Assembly: GCF_000285555.1 (NCBI RefSeq) | Contig: NZ_HE610998.1 | Span: 14,300-78,299 of the forward strand | DNA: 64,000 bases | Source of the DNA: Kurthia massiliensis | GTDB lineage: Bacteria > Bacillota > Bacilli > Bacillales_A > Planococcaceae | Direction: 5' to 3' | Program-made: the position numbers and the translations under genes | The notes under the pieces: model-generated | What the model was told of the DNA's origin: nothing | Database searches by the model: none | What the model saw: only the letters and a program-made list of their open reading frames with translations | In this document: piece after piece, positions 42,940-51,920 of the stretch | Layout of the letters: each line of letters opens with the position of its first letter | Numbering within the stretch: the stretch's first letter is position 1

Positions 42940-43599
42940 ATGAAATCTGTCAAAAAATTATTAGCCGCGGCGGGTTGTGCAGCGCTATTAACGTCGACAC
43001 TTGCAATGCCAGCATCCGCTGCCTCTTACAAATTAGTGTATTATACGCTATATCATGCGAAAAAAAATCAACCAGTTAAAGGGTATGCCGTTTATAAAGA
43101 TACGCTGTATTACGATGCGATCGAAGCAAAAGGACTGAAAACATATAAAAATGTGATGTACTATAACGGCAGCTTATATAGCGGCGTACAACAAGGCAAA
43201 CGTTATGTAAACGGCAAAATTTTAACAGGCATGTATGCTAACAAATACTTTGTTGATGGCGTCGTAGCAAACGGTCAGCACGATGGCATTTATTATCGTA
43301 GCGGTAAAAAATTCACAGGCGTTTACGACAATTTACGCTACGTTGACGGCGTGTTATTAACAGGGATTCACGCAAATAGCGGTAAATACTTTATAAAAGG
43401 CGTTGTCGCAAATGGCACATATGACGGCATTTATTATCGCAACGGGAAAGCATTCACAGGCGTTTACGACAACTTGCGCTACGTCGACGGTGTACTACTG
43501 ACAGGCATTCATGCAGATAGCGGTAAATATTTCGTTGACGGCGTTGTTGCAAACGGTACATATAACGGCATTAACTACCGTAACGGTTACGAACGATAA
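42940..43599 (+). CDS. Secreted protein with 47-aa tandem repeats
   Basis: A 219-aa exported protein. The signal peptide (about residues 1-27) ends near LAMPASAASY. The mature part is built of short Tyr/Gly-rich units such as YFVDGVVANGTYDGIYYRNG and KAFTGVYDNLRYVDGVLLTG, repeating with a period of 47 residues (141 bases; compare 43321 and 43462), with a more diverged first unit. No LPXTG or membrane anchor. Such YVDG/YYxNG beta-repeats occur in cell-surface and choline/glucan-binding-like proteins, so wall binding is plausible but not shown. Confidence 0.87.
   Translation: MKSVKKLLAAAGCAALLTSTLAMPASAASYKLVYYTLYHAKKNQPVKGYAVYKDTLYYDAIEAKGLKTYKNVMYYNGSLYSGVQQGKRYVNGKILTGMYANKYFVDGVVANGQHDGIYYRSGKKFTGVYDNLRYVDGVLLTGIHANSGKYFIKGVVANGTYDGIYYRNGKAFTGVYDNLRYVDGVLLTGIHADSGKYFVDGVVANGTYNGINYRNGYER
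43300..43575 (+). repeat. In-gene tandem repeat, 141-bp period
   Basis: Two nearly complete units, with GTTTACGACAA at 43321 and again at 43462. Many differences fall in third codon positions (for example TTTACGCTACGTTGAC against TTGCGCTACGTCGAC), so the protein sequence is kept. Confidence 0.85.
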
Positions 43600-43601
43600 C
43601 C

Positions 43602-43640
43602 AAAAAGGGATACTCATTTGAAGAGTACCCCTTTTTTTAA
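43602..43640. terminator. Bidirectional terminator
   Basis: AAAAAGGGaTACTC / GAGTAcCCCTTTTTTT between convergent genes. Confidence 0.85.
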
Positions 43641-43846
43641 TCTCTTTTTTGTTCTGTTCGCGGTTCAATATACGTCTCATCATCTTGAATCGGTTGACGC
43701 GACACGCCGTCATCTTTGCCTGATGTGGCGTTATCAAACGGTGTGTACATATCTGCTACAGGACGACGCTTAATGACAACTTTGTAAAACGCAATGGCAA
43801 TCAATAGTAAAAAAGCGACGCCAATGCCGATGCTAATCCATGTCAT
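43637..43846 (-). CDS. DUF3951-like small membrane protein
   Basis: 69 aa: one N-terminal membrane helix (ISIGIGVAFLLLIAIAFYKV) followed by VIKRRPVADMYTPFDNATSG, which matches the conserved Bacillales DUF3951 pattern of a basic stretch and YTPFD. The remaining tail is polar and acidic. Function unknown. It is a single gene with GGTGAT before the ATG. Confidence 0.8.
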   Translation of the reverse strand: MTWISIGIGVAFLLLIAIAFYKVVIKRRPVADMYTPFDNATSGKDDGVSRQPIQDDETYIEPRTEQKRD

Positions 43847-43886
43847 GATATATCACCTCATTGGTTTTTTAACCCTTTACCCGTTT

Positions 43887-45371
43887 TTACGTCTCGCTAC
43901 GCAACACATGTTTCAGTACTTTCCCAGACGCGTTACGTGGGAGCGCATCGATCATTTCTAAATCAACCGGCACTTTATATTTCGCCAAATGTTGCGAACA
44001 GTACGCAATGACCGCTTCTCTCGTGAGCGATTGTCCTTCTTTTAAACAAATATATGCTTTCGGCACTTCTCCGTAAACAGGGTGTGGTACGCCAATGACC
44101 GCTGCTTCGAGCACTTCTGGCATTTGGAATAACACTTCTTCAACTTCAACCGGATATACATTTTCACCACCGCGAATGAGCATATCTTTTTTACGGTCGA
44201 CGATATACAAATAGCCATCATCGTCCATGCGTCCTAAATCACCTGTAAACAACCAGCCATTGCGCAATGTCGTTGCTGTTTCCACTTCATTGTGTAAATA
44301 ACCGGTCATCGTCTGCGGACCTTTGACGATAATTTCACCGACGACGCCGTTCGGCAACGGCTCACCATCTGGACTGGCAATTTTCACTTCCGTTTTAGAC
44401 GTCGGTGGCTTTCCGACAGAACCGATTTTTTTAAGCACATCTTGTCCTTTTAATGTCGTCGAACATGGTGCATTTTCGGTTTGTCCATAAAAGTTTTGTA
44501 GTGCCACTTGTGGGAATAACGTTTTAAGCTTCATCACTAATTAATACGGCATCGGCGCTGCACCATATGCGAATAAACGTAAATGCGATAAATCAAATGT
44601 ACAAAAATCATCATTATTTAATAGCAACATATACATCGCAGGCACCCCAAAGAAAATCGTTGCCTCACTATCGCGAAGCCACGCCGCCATTTGTGTCGGC
44701 GAAAACGCCTGTTCAATAATAAATGTACCACCTGCCATCAGTGTCGGTGTTAAAAATACATGAAGACCCGCGCAATGGAAAAGCGGCGTACAAATAAACA
44801 TACGATCAGCAGTCGTCAGCTCTACAGATTCAACCCATTGCGCAGTGGCCTCGTATACAGCATTGAAAGACAACATCACGCCTTTCGGTTTGCCCGTCGT
44901 ACCTGACGTATACATGACGACCGCTGTCTCATCATCAGCCAATAACTGCGGTATATATACGGCACGTTGCGTATACATCGTCGCAAGATTGGATTGTGTC
45001 CATGTTGCTGTGAGCGATACGTTCGCATCGTTTAATTTATCATGTAGCGTATCGTCTACAAAGGCCGCACGTGCTTCAGAATGTTGTAAAATGTAGGCGA
45101 TTTCTGTCGCTGCTAATTTCGTATTGATCGGCATCGCAACGAGTCCTGCATATTGAATTGCTAAATAGACGACTGGAAAATCATGATGATTATCCATCAA
45201 AATGCCGACAATCTCTCCTTTTTCTAACGGTTGTTGTTGTAAAAAGCCTGCTAATGCCGTCGCACGTTCGTACAATTGGGCATACGTTAGGACGTGTTCT
45301 CTAAATTCAATAGCATTGTGTGATGGTTGTGTAAGCGCTTGCTGCTTCACGATTTCAAGTATATTTGACAT
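43887..45371 (-). pseudogene. Long-chain acyl-CoA ligase broken by one in-frame stop
   Basis: Two frames, 44541-45371 and 43887-44537, are in the same phase and separated only by a TAA at 44541-44543, in APMPY-stop-LVMKLKTLFPQ. Together they give a normal 494-codon adenylate-forming enzyme: MYTSGTTGKPKGVM (P-loop), FYGQTENAP, FTGDLGRMDDDGYLYIVDRKKD and the C-terminal lysine motif NASGKVLKHVL. A single change (such as GAA to TAA) explains it. The catalytic lysine is in the lost part, so the first fragment alone should not activate fatty acids. Confidence 0.9.
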
Positions 45372-45460
45372 ACTTTTTTCTCCCCTTCAAGCGAATTCCA
45401 AATACATCTGCGACACAATAAGTAATGAATTATTCCCTTTTTTTAACAATTAAAACATAA

Positions 45461-45498
45461 AAAAGATTGGTCTACTCGAGTGAGTAACCAATCTTTTC
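45461..45498 (-). terminator. Terminator
   Basis: AAAAGATTGGT / ACCAATCTTTT around an inner ACTC / GAGT stem, after the 146-aa gene. Confidence 0.85.
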
Positions 45499-45506
45499 GA
45501 CACGTA

Positions 45507-45947
45507 TTAAGCGCCAATTTCAGCAAGCATCGCATCTACAAATGCGATTAACTTGTCGTAGGCTTCATTAAACGTTTCTTCACCTGTGAAGTTTTCCATT
45601 GCGTCAAATGCAATGTTAATTTCCCAGATGCCTTCTTGTCCGTTAAACATCGCGCTAGAAGAACCTAACATCGGTTTTAAATTCGCACGTAAGTATGTTT
45701 TAATCGGGTTGCTAAACTTTTTAGGCAATGCTAAACCGAATAGCGCTGTATGAACTTTAAACATATCATCAAATTCAACAACTACTGCATCAATTTTGCG
45801 TGCAGTGAATGTTTTTGATTCTGCATAAATATATTCAATAGGGTTCGCTGCAACGTAGCTCAACGGTTGTGTTAAAAACTCATCGCCCGCTGATGCAATA
45901 ATTTCTTCTGTCTCTTTATTGCAACGATCTAAAGCTGTTATTTCCAT
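45507..45947 (-). CDS. Hypothetical protein, 146 aa
   Basis: Not recognised. A soluble acidic protein with GGAGGG before the ATG. Middle section AVVVEFDDMFKVHTALFGLALPKKF and late WEINIAFDAMENFTGEETFNEAYDKLI suggest an alpha/beta fold. It lies divergent from sstT and has its own terminator. No motif allows a functional call. Confidence 0.75.
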   Translation of the reverse strand: MEITALDRCNKETEEIIASAGDEFLTQPLSYVAANPIEYIYAESKTFTARKIDAVVVEFDDMFKVHTALFGLALPKKFSNPIKTYLRANLKPMLGSSSAMFNGQEGIWEINIAFDAMENFTGEETFNEAYDKLIAFVDAMLAEIGA

Positions 45948-46204
45948 AATAATCCCTCCAGTATCTATTCTATTATACTAGAAACATGACTGTTATACAA
46001 AAACAGTTAAATGGTATCTGTGTTAATACAGCTTATATATTTTTTTCTATTTGACGTATCATTTTCTATACGTTTTGCAGTATTATATAGGAAAGACTGA
46101 ATTTTTCAGACTTATAAAATATTTAGTGTTACACTGTACACTATAAAAAAACAACAGTATATTCAGAACGTACAGAAAAGTTTGACAATTTGGAGGTTTC
46201 ATTT

Positions 46205-47416
46205 ATGAAAAACATTTTTGCAAAATGGAACAGCTTGAGCCTCGTATTCCGCATCATTTGTGGGATTATCGTCGGTGTCGTGCTTGCTTTAGTCGCACCG
46301 AGCTGGTCATGGCTTTCTATTTTAGGTACTTTATTTATCGGCGCATTAAAATCTGTTGCGCCAGTGCTCGTATTCGTCTTAGTGACAGCAGCGATTGCTG
46401 GACATCGCAGTGGCAATCAGACAAATATGAAAACCGTCATTATTTTATACGCCGTTGCAACAATTGCCGCAGGTGCAACAGCTGTTATTGCAGCGAAATT
46501 ATTCCCAACAAAACTGCATTTAAAAGATTCAGCCGAAGACATTTCACCACCTAGTGGTATCGGCGAAGTGTTACAAAACATCTTAACAGGTATTACGTCA
46601 AACCCAATTGAAGCGCTTGGTAACGCAAACTACTTAGCGATTTTAGCATGGGCAATCGCGCTTGGTGTAGCATTACGTATGGCAAGTGATACGACAAAAA
46701 CACTTATTTCAAATTTATCAGATGCGGTATCAAAAGTGGTTCAATGGGTAATCAACTTAGCACCGTTCGGTATTATCGGTATCGTTTATGACGCGATTGT
46801 AACAAACGGTTTAGGCGCTTTAAAAGAATACGGTCACTTAATTATCGTATTAGTCGGCACGATGTTATTCGTAGCATTAGTCGTTAATCCATTAATTGTA
46901 TTCTTATTTGCACGTCGCAATCCTTACCCACTCGTACTAACATCTTTACGAGAAAGTGGTATTACAGCATTCTTCACACGTAGTTCTGCAGCGAATATTC
47001 CTGTAAATATGAAGTTAGCTGAAAAATTAGGCTTAGATAAAGATACATATGCAGTGTCTATTCCACTAGGCGCTACAGTGAATATGGGTGGCGCAGCTGT
47101 TACAATCTCTGTACTATCTTTAGCGACAGCGCACACATTAGGGATCGACATTGACATTCCAACAGCGATTTTATTAATGTTAGTAGCAGCGGTTTCTGCT
47201 GCAGGTGCTTCTGGTGTTGCGGGTGGTTCATTACTATTAATTCCACTTGCTTGTAGCTTATTCGGCGTCCCTGGCGACGTCGCTGCACAAGTCATTGCAA
47301 TCGGTATGATTATCGGTGTCGTTCAAGATTCTTGCGAAACAGCATTAAACTCTTCAACAGATATCGTCTTCACAGCAACTGCAGAATATGCAAAAGAACG
47401 TAAAACAACAAAATAA
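46205..47416 (+). CDS. sstT: Serine/threonine:sodium symporter
   Basis: A 403-aa carrier of the DAACS family, about eight membrane segments plus re-entrant loops. It begins [21 protein letters not shown], has [20 protein letters not shown] and [20 protein letters not shown], which contain the SstT-type serine-rich loop and the NMxGA sodium site, and ends [18 protein letters not shown]. The ATG at 46205 follows TTTGGAGGT. It imports serine and threonine with Na+. Single gene. Confidence 0.96.
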   Translation: MKNIFAKWNSLSLVFRIICGIIVGVVLALVAPSWSWLSILGTLFIGALKSVAPVLVFVLVTAAIAGHRSGNQTNMKTVIILYAVATIAAGATAVIAAKLFPTKLHLKDSAEDISPPSGIGEVLQNILTGITSNPIEALGNANYLAILAWAIALGVALRMASDTTKTLISNLSDAVSKVVQWVINLAPFGIIGIVYDAIVTNGLGALKEYGHLIIVLVGTMLFVALVVNPLIVFLFARRNPYPLVLTSLRESGITAFFTRSSAANIPVNMKLAEKLGLDKDTYAVSIPLGATVNMGGAAVTISVLSLATAHTLGIDIDIPTAILLMLVAAVSAAGASGVAGGSLLLIPLACSLFGVPGDVAAQVIAIGMIIGVVQDSCETALNSSTDIVFTATAEYAKERKTTK

Positions 47417-47422
47417 TCATTG

Positions 47423-47459
47423 AAAAAGACAAGCTTCTCGAAAAGCATGTCTTTTTTTG
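47423..47459 (+). terminator. Terminator after sstT
   Basis: AAAAAGACaaGCTT / AAGCatGTCTTTTTTT. Confidence 0.85.
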
Positions 47460-47486
47460 TTATGTTCATGTTAAGAGGTGAAAGCG

Positions 47487-47843
47487 ATGAAACAACAAGA
47501 GCAATTATGGGCTACAAAAAAGTATCATGTCATGTTTTATAGCCAAAAACATTATGAACAAATTCGTCACATGATGCGCGAACGATGCACGATTGAAGCG
47601 TTACAGCAAACGATTGATGAAGCATTGCGCCAATCACCAACACTTGGTAGTCAAATTAATGCGATTCAACATATGTGGGGCTACTTTAAAAAAATGGCTA
47701 CGCCCGATGAAAAAGCGACATATGTAACCTTACTGGAAAAGCGAGATGTATGGCAGCTACTTGATTATATCCGTACGTTAGCAGATCGTTACAACGTCTC
47801 CTATTTACAAAAAAGTACGATTTTACAACAACGTCTGTCGTGA
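47487..47843 (+). CDS. DUF1722 / YbgA-like protein
   Basis: A 118-aa protein matching the DUF1722 domain that is often fused to DUF523 (YbgA). KKYHVMFYSQKHYEQIRHMM at the start, QINAIQHMWGYFKKMATPDEK in the middle and LLDYIRTLADRYNVSYLQKS at the end fit the family. Here it is stand-alone. Biochemical function is not firmly known. The ATG at 47487 follows AAGAGGTG. Confidence 0.82.
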   Translation: MKQQEQLWATKKYHVMFYSQKHYEQIRHMMRERCTIEALQQTIDEALRQSPTLGSQINAIQHMWGYFKKMATPDEKATYVTLLEKRDVWQLLDYIRTLADRYNVSYLQKSTILQQRLS

Positions 47844-47882
47844 TACACCGACAAACGCTATACTAAATCGTGAGGTGAAAAT

Positions 47883-48014
47883 ATGTCAGTCATTATTGCG
47901 ATTGTGATTATGCTCGTACTTATTGGCTTCATCACAAATTTATTAGAAGCATTTCGACGTGCAAAGCCACCTGAAAATTTTAAAAAGCGTGATCATCCAG
48001 ATGATGAAGCGTAA
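47883..48014 (+). CDS. Small single-span membrane protein, 43 aa
   Basis: GAGGTGAAA lies just before an ATG opening 43 codons: a hydrophobic helix (SVIIAIVIMLVLIGFITNLL) then a basic and acidic tail (FRRAKPPENFKKRDHPDDEA). It is 39 bases after the DUF1722 gene and ends at a strong terminator, so both are likely one transcript. The coding pattern is convincing though no family is recognised. Confidence 0.75.
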   Translation: MSVIIAIVIMLVLIGFITNLLEAFRRAKPPENFKKRDHPDDEA

Positions 48015-48016
48015 CG

Positions 48017-48056
48017 TAAAAGGACCCGTTCCGATGAGAACGAGTCCTTTTTTTAA
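48017..48056. terminator. Bidirectional terminator
   Basis: AAAAGGACcCGTTC / GAACGaGTCCTTTTTTT; it overlaps the stop of the facing ABC operon. Confidence 0.88.
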
Positions 48057-49063
48057 TCGATTATTTGTGCGAGTTTTTCTTTTGATTGTTCACTGCCATT
48101 ATATAAATGACAAGCGACGAAATGGCCGTTGTCATGAATATCTTGTAGCACAGGCTTATGTTCACTGCATTGTGGCATCGCATATGGACATCGCGTGTGG
48201 AATACACAGCCCGGTGGTGGGTCAGATGGACTCGGTAAATCCCCTTTTAAAATAATGCGATTTCGCTTCGCCGTTGGGTCCGGTATAGGTACGGCTGACA
48301 GTAACGCTTGTGTATATGGGTGAAGCGGTTCCCGATATAAATCTTCTTTCGTCGTCAGTTCCACCATATGTCCTAAGTACATCACACCGACGCGATCGCT
48401 AATATGTTCGACAACGCTTAAGTCGTGGGCGATAAATAAGTATGTTAAACCGAGTTCACGTTGTAATTTTTTCATTAAGTTCAAAATTTGCGATTGAATC
48501 GACACATCGAGTGCTGAAACAGGTTCGTCCGCTATGATTAATTTTGGATTTAACGCAAGTGCACGTGCAATGACAATTCGTTGACGCTGACCGCCTGAGA
48601 ACTCATGAGGATAACGATCGGCATGATATGCATTTAACCCGACAAGTTCTAATAGTTCATTGACCTTTTCATTAACATTTTTTTGATGCAGTCCATGAAT
48701 TTTAAACGGCTCCGTCAACAGTTGGCGTACGGTCATGCGCGGGTTAAGGGACGCATATGGGTCTTGGAAAATCATTTGGAAATTTTGACGTGCACTTCGC
48801 CCTTCTTTCCCAGATAACTCAGTCATATCACGCCCTTCAAAAACGACTGACCCTTCTGTTGGCTCGAGCAAATTCATAATCATCTTTCCGGTCGTCGATT
48901 TGCCACAGCCTGATTCACCGACGATGCCGAGCGTTTCGCCACGAAAAATTGTAAATGACACGTCATCGACCGCTTTGACGACATCTGGATCACGATTAAA
49001 CAAACTTTTTTTATGACCGAAATATTTCTTTAAGTTTTTAACTTCTAGTAACACTTCACTCAT
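48053..49063 (-). CDS. Dipeptide-type ABC transporter ATPase, DppF/OppF
   Basis: A 336-aa ATPase. Walker [10 protein letters not shown], signature FSGGQRQRIVIARALALNP, Walker B LIIADEPVSALD, then the C-terminal oligopeptide-ATPase extension with the cysteine cluster GCVFHTRCPYAMPQC. It overlaps the upstream ATPase gene by 4 bases. With the other subunits it powers peptide or nickel/glutathione-type import. Confidence 0.95.
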   Translation of the reverse strand: MSEVLLEVKNLKKYFGHKKSLFNRDPDVVKAVDDVSFTIFRGETLGIVGESGCGKSTTGKMIMNLLEPTEGSVVFEGRDMTELSGKEGRSARQNFQMIFQDPYASLNPRMTVRQLLTEPFKIHGLHQKNVNEKVNELLELVGLNAYHADRYPHEFSGGQRQRIVIARALALNPKLIIADEPVSALDVSIQSQILNLMKKLQRELGLTYLFIAHDLSVVEHISDRVGVMYLGHMVELTTKEDLYREPLHPYTQALLSAVPIPDPTAKRNRIILKGDLPSPSDPPPGCVFHTRCPYAMPQCSEHKPVLQDIHDNGHFVACHLYNGSEQSKEKLAQIID

Positions 49064-50040
49064 TGCGCACCCTCCTCTTGTAACCAGCAGCGGTAAACGC
49101 GCCCTTCTTCATCTGGTTTTAATGTTGGATTTTGTGCCTCACAAATCGCCATTTTATACGGACAACGTGGTGCAAAGCGACAGCCTTGTGGCATCATTTC
49201 AGGCGTCGGCACGCTCCCTGCAATCGAATTTAATTGTTCGGCATGATCACCTAGTTTCGGAATCGAAGCGAGCAAGCCTTGTGTATACGGGTGTTTCGGA
49301 TTTGCGAATAACGTATACACATCCGCTTCTTCAACAATTTGCCCTGCATACATCACGACAACGCGGTCACACATTTCAGCGACGACGCCTAAATCGTGCG
49401 TAATCATCATAATCGACGTTTGCGACTTATCACGCAGCTCATTCATTAACTCTAAAATTTGTGCTTGAATCGTTACATCGAGTGCGGTCGTCGGTTCATC
49501 TGCAATTAAAATTTCAGGTTCACACGCCATTGCCATCGCAATCATAACGCGTTGGCGCATACCACCTGATAGTTGATGCGGATATTCATTCAAAATTTGT
49601 TTTGCACGTGGAATGCCGACTTTCTCAAGCATTTGTTGCGCTCGGTTCAACGCTTCTGATTTTGACAGTTTTTTATGCAGCATAATACCTTCTGACAGCT
49701 GACGGCCAATTTTATACACTGGATTTAACGATGTCATCGGTTCTTGGAAAATCATCGAGATTTGGTTACCACGAATTTTACGCATTTGTGCGTCGCTCAC
49801 TTGGGCGATATCTATATTACCGAATTGAATTTGGCCACCGACGATGCGTCCTGGCGTATTACGTAATAAACGCATAATCGATAGCGACGTCACACTTTTC
49901 CCGCAACCTGACTCTCCGACGATGCCGAGCGTTTCACCTTTATATAACGCAAACGAAACATCGTCGACCGCTTTGACTACTTTTCCATCGCTAATAAAAT
50001 GCGTCTCTAAATGCGAGACGTCTAATACTTTTTCGCTCAT
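49060..50040 (-). CDS. Dipeptide-type ABC transporter ATPase, DppD/OppD
   Basis: A 326-aa ATPase. Walker [10 protein letters not shown], signature [19 protein letters not shown], Walker [13 protein letters not shown] and the C-terminal Cys motif [15 protein letters not shown]. Second ATPase of the operon. GGGGGAG lies upstream of the ATG. Confidence 0.95.
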   Translation of the reverse strand: MSEKVLDVSHLETHFISDGKVVKAVDDVSFALYKGETLGIVGESGCGKSVTSLSIMRLLRNTPGRIVGGQIQFGNIDIAQVSDAQMRKIRGNQISMIFQEPMTSLNPVYKIGRQLSEGIMLHKKLSKSEALNRAQQMLEKVGIPRAKQILNEYPHQLSGGMRQRVMIAMAMACEPEILIADEPTTALDVTIQAQILELMNELRDKSQTSIMMITHDLGVVAEMCDRVVVMYAGQIVEEADVYTLFANPKHPYTQGLLASIPKLGDHAEQLNSIAGSVPTPEMMPQGCRFAPRCPYKMAICEAQNPTLKPDEEGRVYRCWLQEEGAQ

Positions 50041-50052
50041 GTCTGCTCCCCC

Positions 50053-50934
50053 TTAGTCTTTTACTTTCGGATCTAACGCATCTCGTAATCCGTCCCCTAA
50101 TAAGTTAAACGCGAGAACTGTCAGCATAATCGCAAGACCTGGGAAGTACGTAATATACGGTGCGGTCGTTAAATAATCCCGTCCTGCACTTAACATCGCT
50201 CCCCATTCTGGTGATGGTGGTTGTGCACCAAGTCCTAAGAAACTTAAACTTGCCGCTGTTAAAATCGCTGTACCGAGACGCATCGTGAAATAGACAATAA
50301 TACTTGAAAACGATGCCGGTAAAATGTGGCGGAAAATAATATATAAATTCGCCGCGCCGAGCGAACGTGTCGCCTCAACATAAAGTGCAGATTTATAAAC
50401 GAGCGTATTACTACGAACGATACGCGCAAACATCGGAATCGTAAAAATACCGACTGCTACAACGACATTAATCATACCTGGCCCTAAGATGGCAATAATA
50501 CCAATCGCCAAAAGCATACCTGGAAATGCCAACAAAACGTCGCAAAAGCGCATAATGAGACTATCTATCCATTTGCCGTAATAACCACTAATAAGGCCTA
50601 ATATCGTGCCGATAATCGTCCCTGCTAATACAGAAGCAATCCCGACGAACAACGTAATACGTGAACCGACGATAATACGACTTAAAATATCTCGTCCGAA
50701 TGCATCGGTGCCGAGCCAATGTTTACCGTTTGGTGGTTGCATAATTTGCCCATAATCCGCTTTCGTATAATCGAAAGGCGCAATCCACGGGCCAATAATG
50801 GCAACGATGAACAGTAAAACGATAAAAATCGCCGAACCAAACGCGAGCTTCTGCTTTTTAAATTTTTTCCAAAAGACGCGCGCGGGTGACGCGGGTTTTT
50901 CAATTGCTGTAGTTTCTTTTACTACCGTCATCAT
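50053..50934 (-). CDS. Dipeptide-type ABC transporter permease, DppC/OppC
   Basis: A 293-aa permease with about six membrane segments; HWLGTDAFGRDILSRIIVG and the EAA loop ATRSLGAANLYIIFRHILP are diagnostic, as is SLSFLGLGAQPPSPEWGAML. The likely start is at 50934 or 50931 after AGGAGGGATC. It pairs with the other permease. Confidence 0.95.
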   Translation of the reverse strand: MMTVVKETTAIEKPASPARVFWKKFKKQKLAFGSAIFIVLLFIVAIIGPWIAPFDYTKADYGQIMQPPNGKHWLGTDAFGRDILSRIIVGSRITLFVGIASVLAGTIIGTILGLISGYYGKWIDSLIMRFCDVLLAFPGMLLAIGIIAILGPGMINVVVAVGIFTIPMFARIVRSNTLVYKSALYVEATRSLGAANLYIIFRHILPASFSSIIVYFTMRLGTAILTAASLSFLGLGAQPPSPEWGAMLSAGRDYLTTAPYITYFPGLAIMLTVLAFNLLGDGLRDALDPKVKD

Positions 50935-50942
50935 GATCCCTC

Positions 50943-51884
50943 CTAATCGTCATAACGAATTTGTGGATTTAAGAAGCCGTAAATGACATCGACTGCTAAG
51001 TTAATTAATAAAAACTCAAGTGAGAACAATAAAATCTCTGCTTGAATAACTGGATAGTCACGATTTGTGACCGCATCAATAAGCCAGCTGCCGAGTCCTG
51101 GGAAACCGAATACCGTTTCAATTACGACAGAACCCCCGAGTAAGAAACCGAATTGTAACCCTGTCATCGTCACAACAGGTACCATCGCATTTTTCAATGC
51201 TTGACGCATCATAATTTTCCATTCAGAAAATCCTTTTGCGCGTCCTGTACGAATATAATCTTCTTTTAATACATCAATGAGCGCTGAACGAGTGAAGCGA
51301 GCAATAATTGCCGCAACCCCGACACCAAGCGTAATCGATGGTAAGACGTACCCTTTCCATGAATCTAATCCTGTCGTTGGGAACCATCCAAGTTGAACAG
51401 AGAACCATTGCATTAAAATAAGTCCTAACCAAAATGATGGAATCGAAATGCCGACAACTGCCGCAAACATACCGAAATAATCCCAAAACGAATTGCGACG
51501 CATCGCAGATAAAATCCCGATACCAATACCGACGACGAACGCAAAAATCATACTCCAAACGGTTAGCCAAAACGTTGGCATAAACCTCGTTTTCATTTCC
51601 TCTAAAATAGGCTCATTCGTTTTCAACGAATTGCCGAAATCCCCTTTTACGAGATTACCGACATAGACGAAATATTGCTCAACGATCGGTTTATCTAAGC
51701 CTAATTTTGCTTCAATTCTCTCTACAGTCGCTTGATCAGCTTCAGGTCCTGCAACGATACGCGCTGGATTACCTGGAATTAAATGCACAAACATAAATAC
51801 GACAATCGTTACGACAATCAATATCGGAATCATTTGCAAAATTCTCTTCGCAATAAATTTGAACATAACAGTCTCCTTTCTCAT
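50943..51884 (-). CDS. Dipeptide-type ABC transporter permease, DppB/OppB
   Basis: A 313-aa permease. MFKFIAKRILQMIPILIVVT at the start (ATG at 51866 is likely, following GAAAGGAGACTGTT; 307 aa), HLIPGNPARIVAG, and the EAA loop RTGRAKGFSEWKIMMRQALK. About six membrane segments. It comes after a terminator-like hairpin that probably sets its expression below that of the binding proteins. Confidence 0.94.
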   Translation of the reverse strand: MRKETVMFKFIAKRILQMIPILIVVTIVVFMFVHLIPGNPARIVAGPEADQATVERIEAKLGLDKPIVEQYFVYVGNLVKGDFGNSLKTNEPILEEMKTRFMPTFWLTVWSMIFAFVVGIGIGILSAMRRNSFWDYFGMFAAVVGISIPSFWLGLILMQWFSVQLGWFPTTGLDSWKGYVLPSITLGVGVAAIIARFTRSALIDVLKEDYIRTGRAKGFSEWKIMMRQALKNAMVPVVTMTGLQFGFLLGGSVVIETVFGFPGLGSWLIDAVTNRDYPVIQAEILLFSLEFLLINLAVDVIYGFLNPQIRYDD

Positions 51885-51886
51885 AT

Positions 51887-51919
51887 AAAAAAGCGCTATG
51901 AAACATCATAGCGCCTTTT
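51887..51919 (-). terminator. Attenuating hairpin between binding-protein and permease genes
   Basis: GCGCTATG / CATAGCGC perfect stem with a 6-base loop, then six T. Partial termination here is usual for ABC operons that need excess binding protein. Confidence 0.85.
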
Positions 51920-51920
51920 C

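Noticed and set aside
43300-43575. CRISPR-like direct repeats
   Set aside because: The repeats are 141 bases long and keep one reading frame; they are coding tandem repeats, with no spacers and no cas genes.
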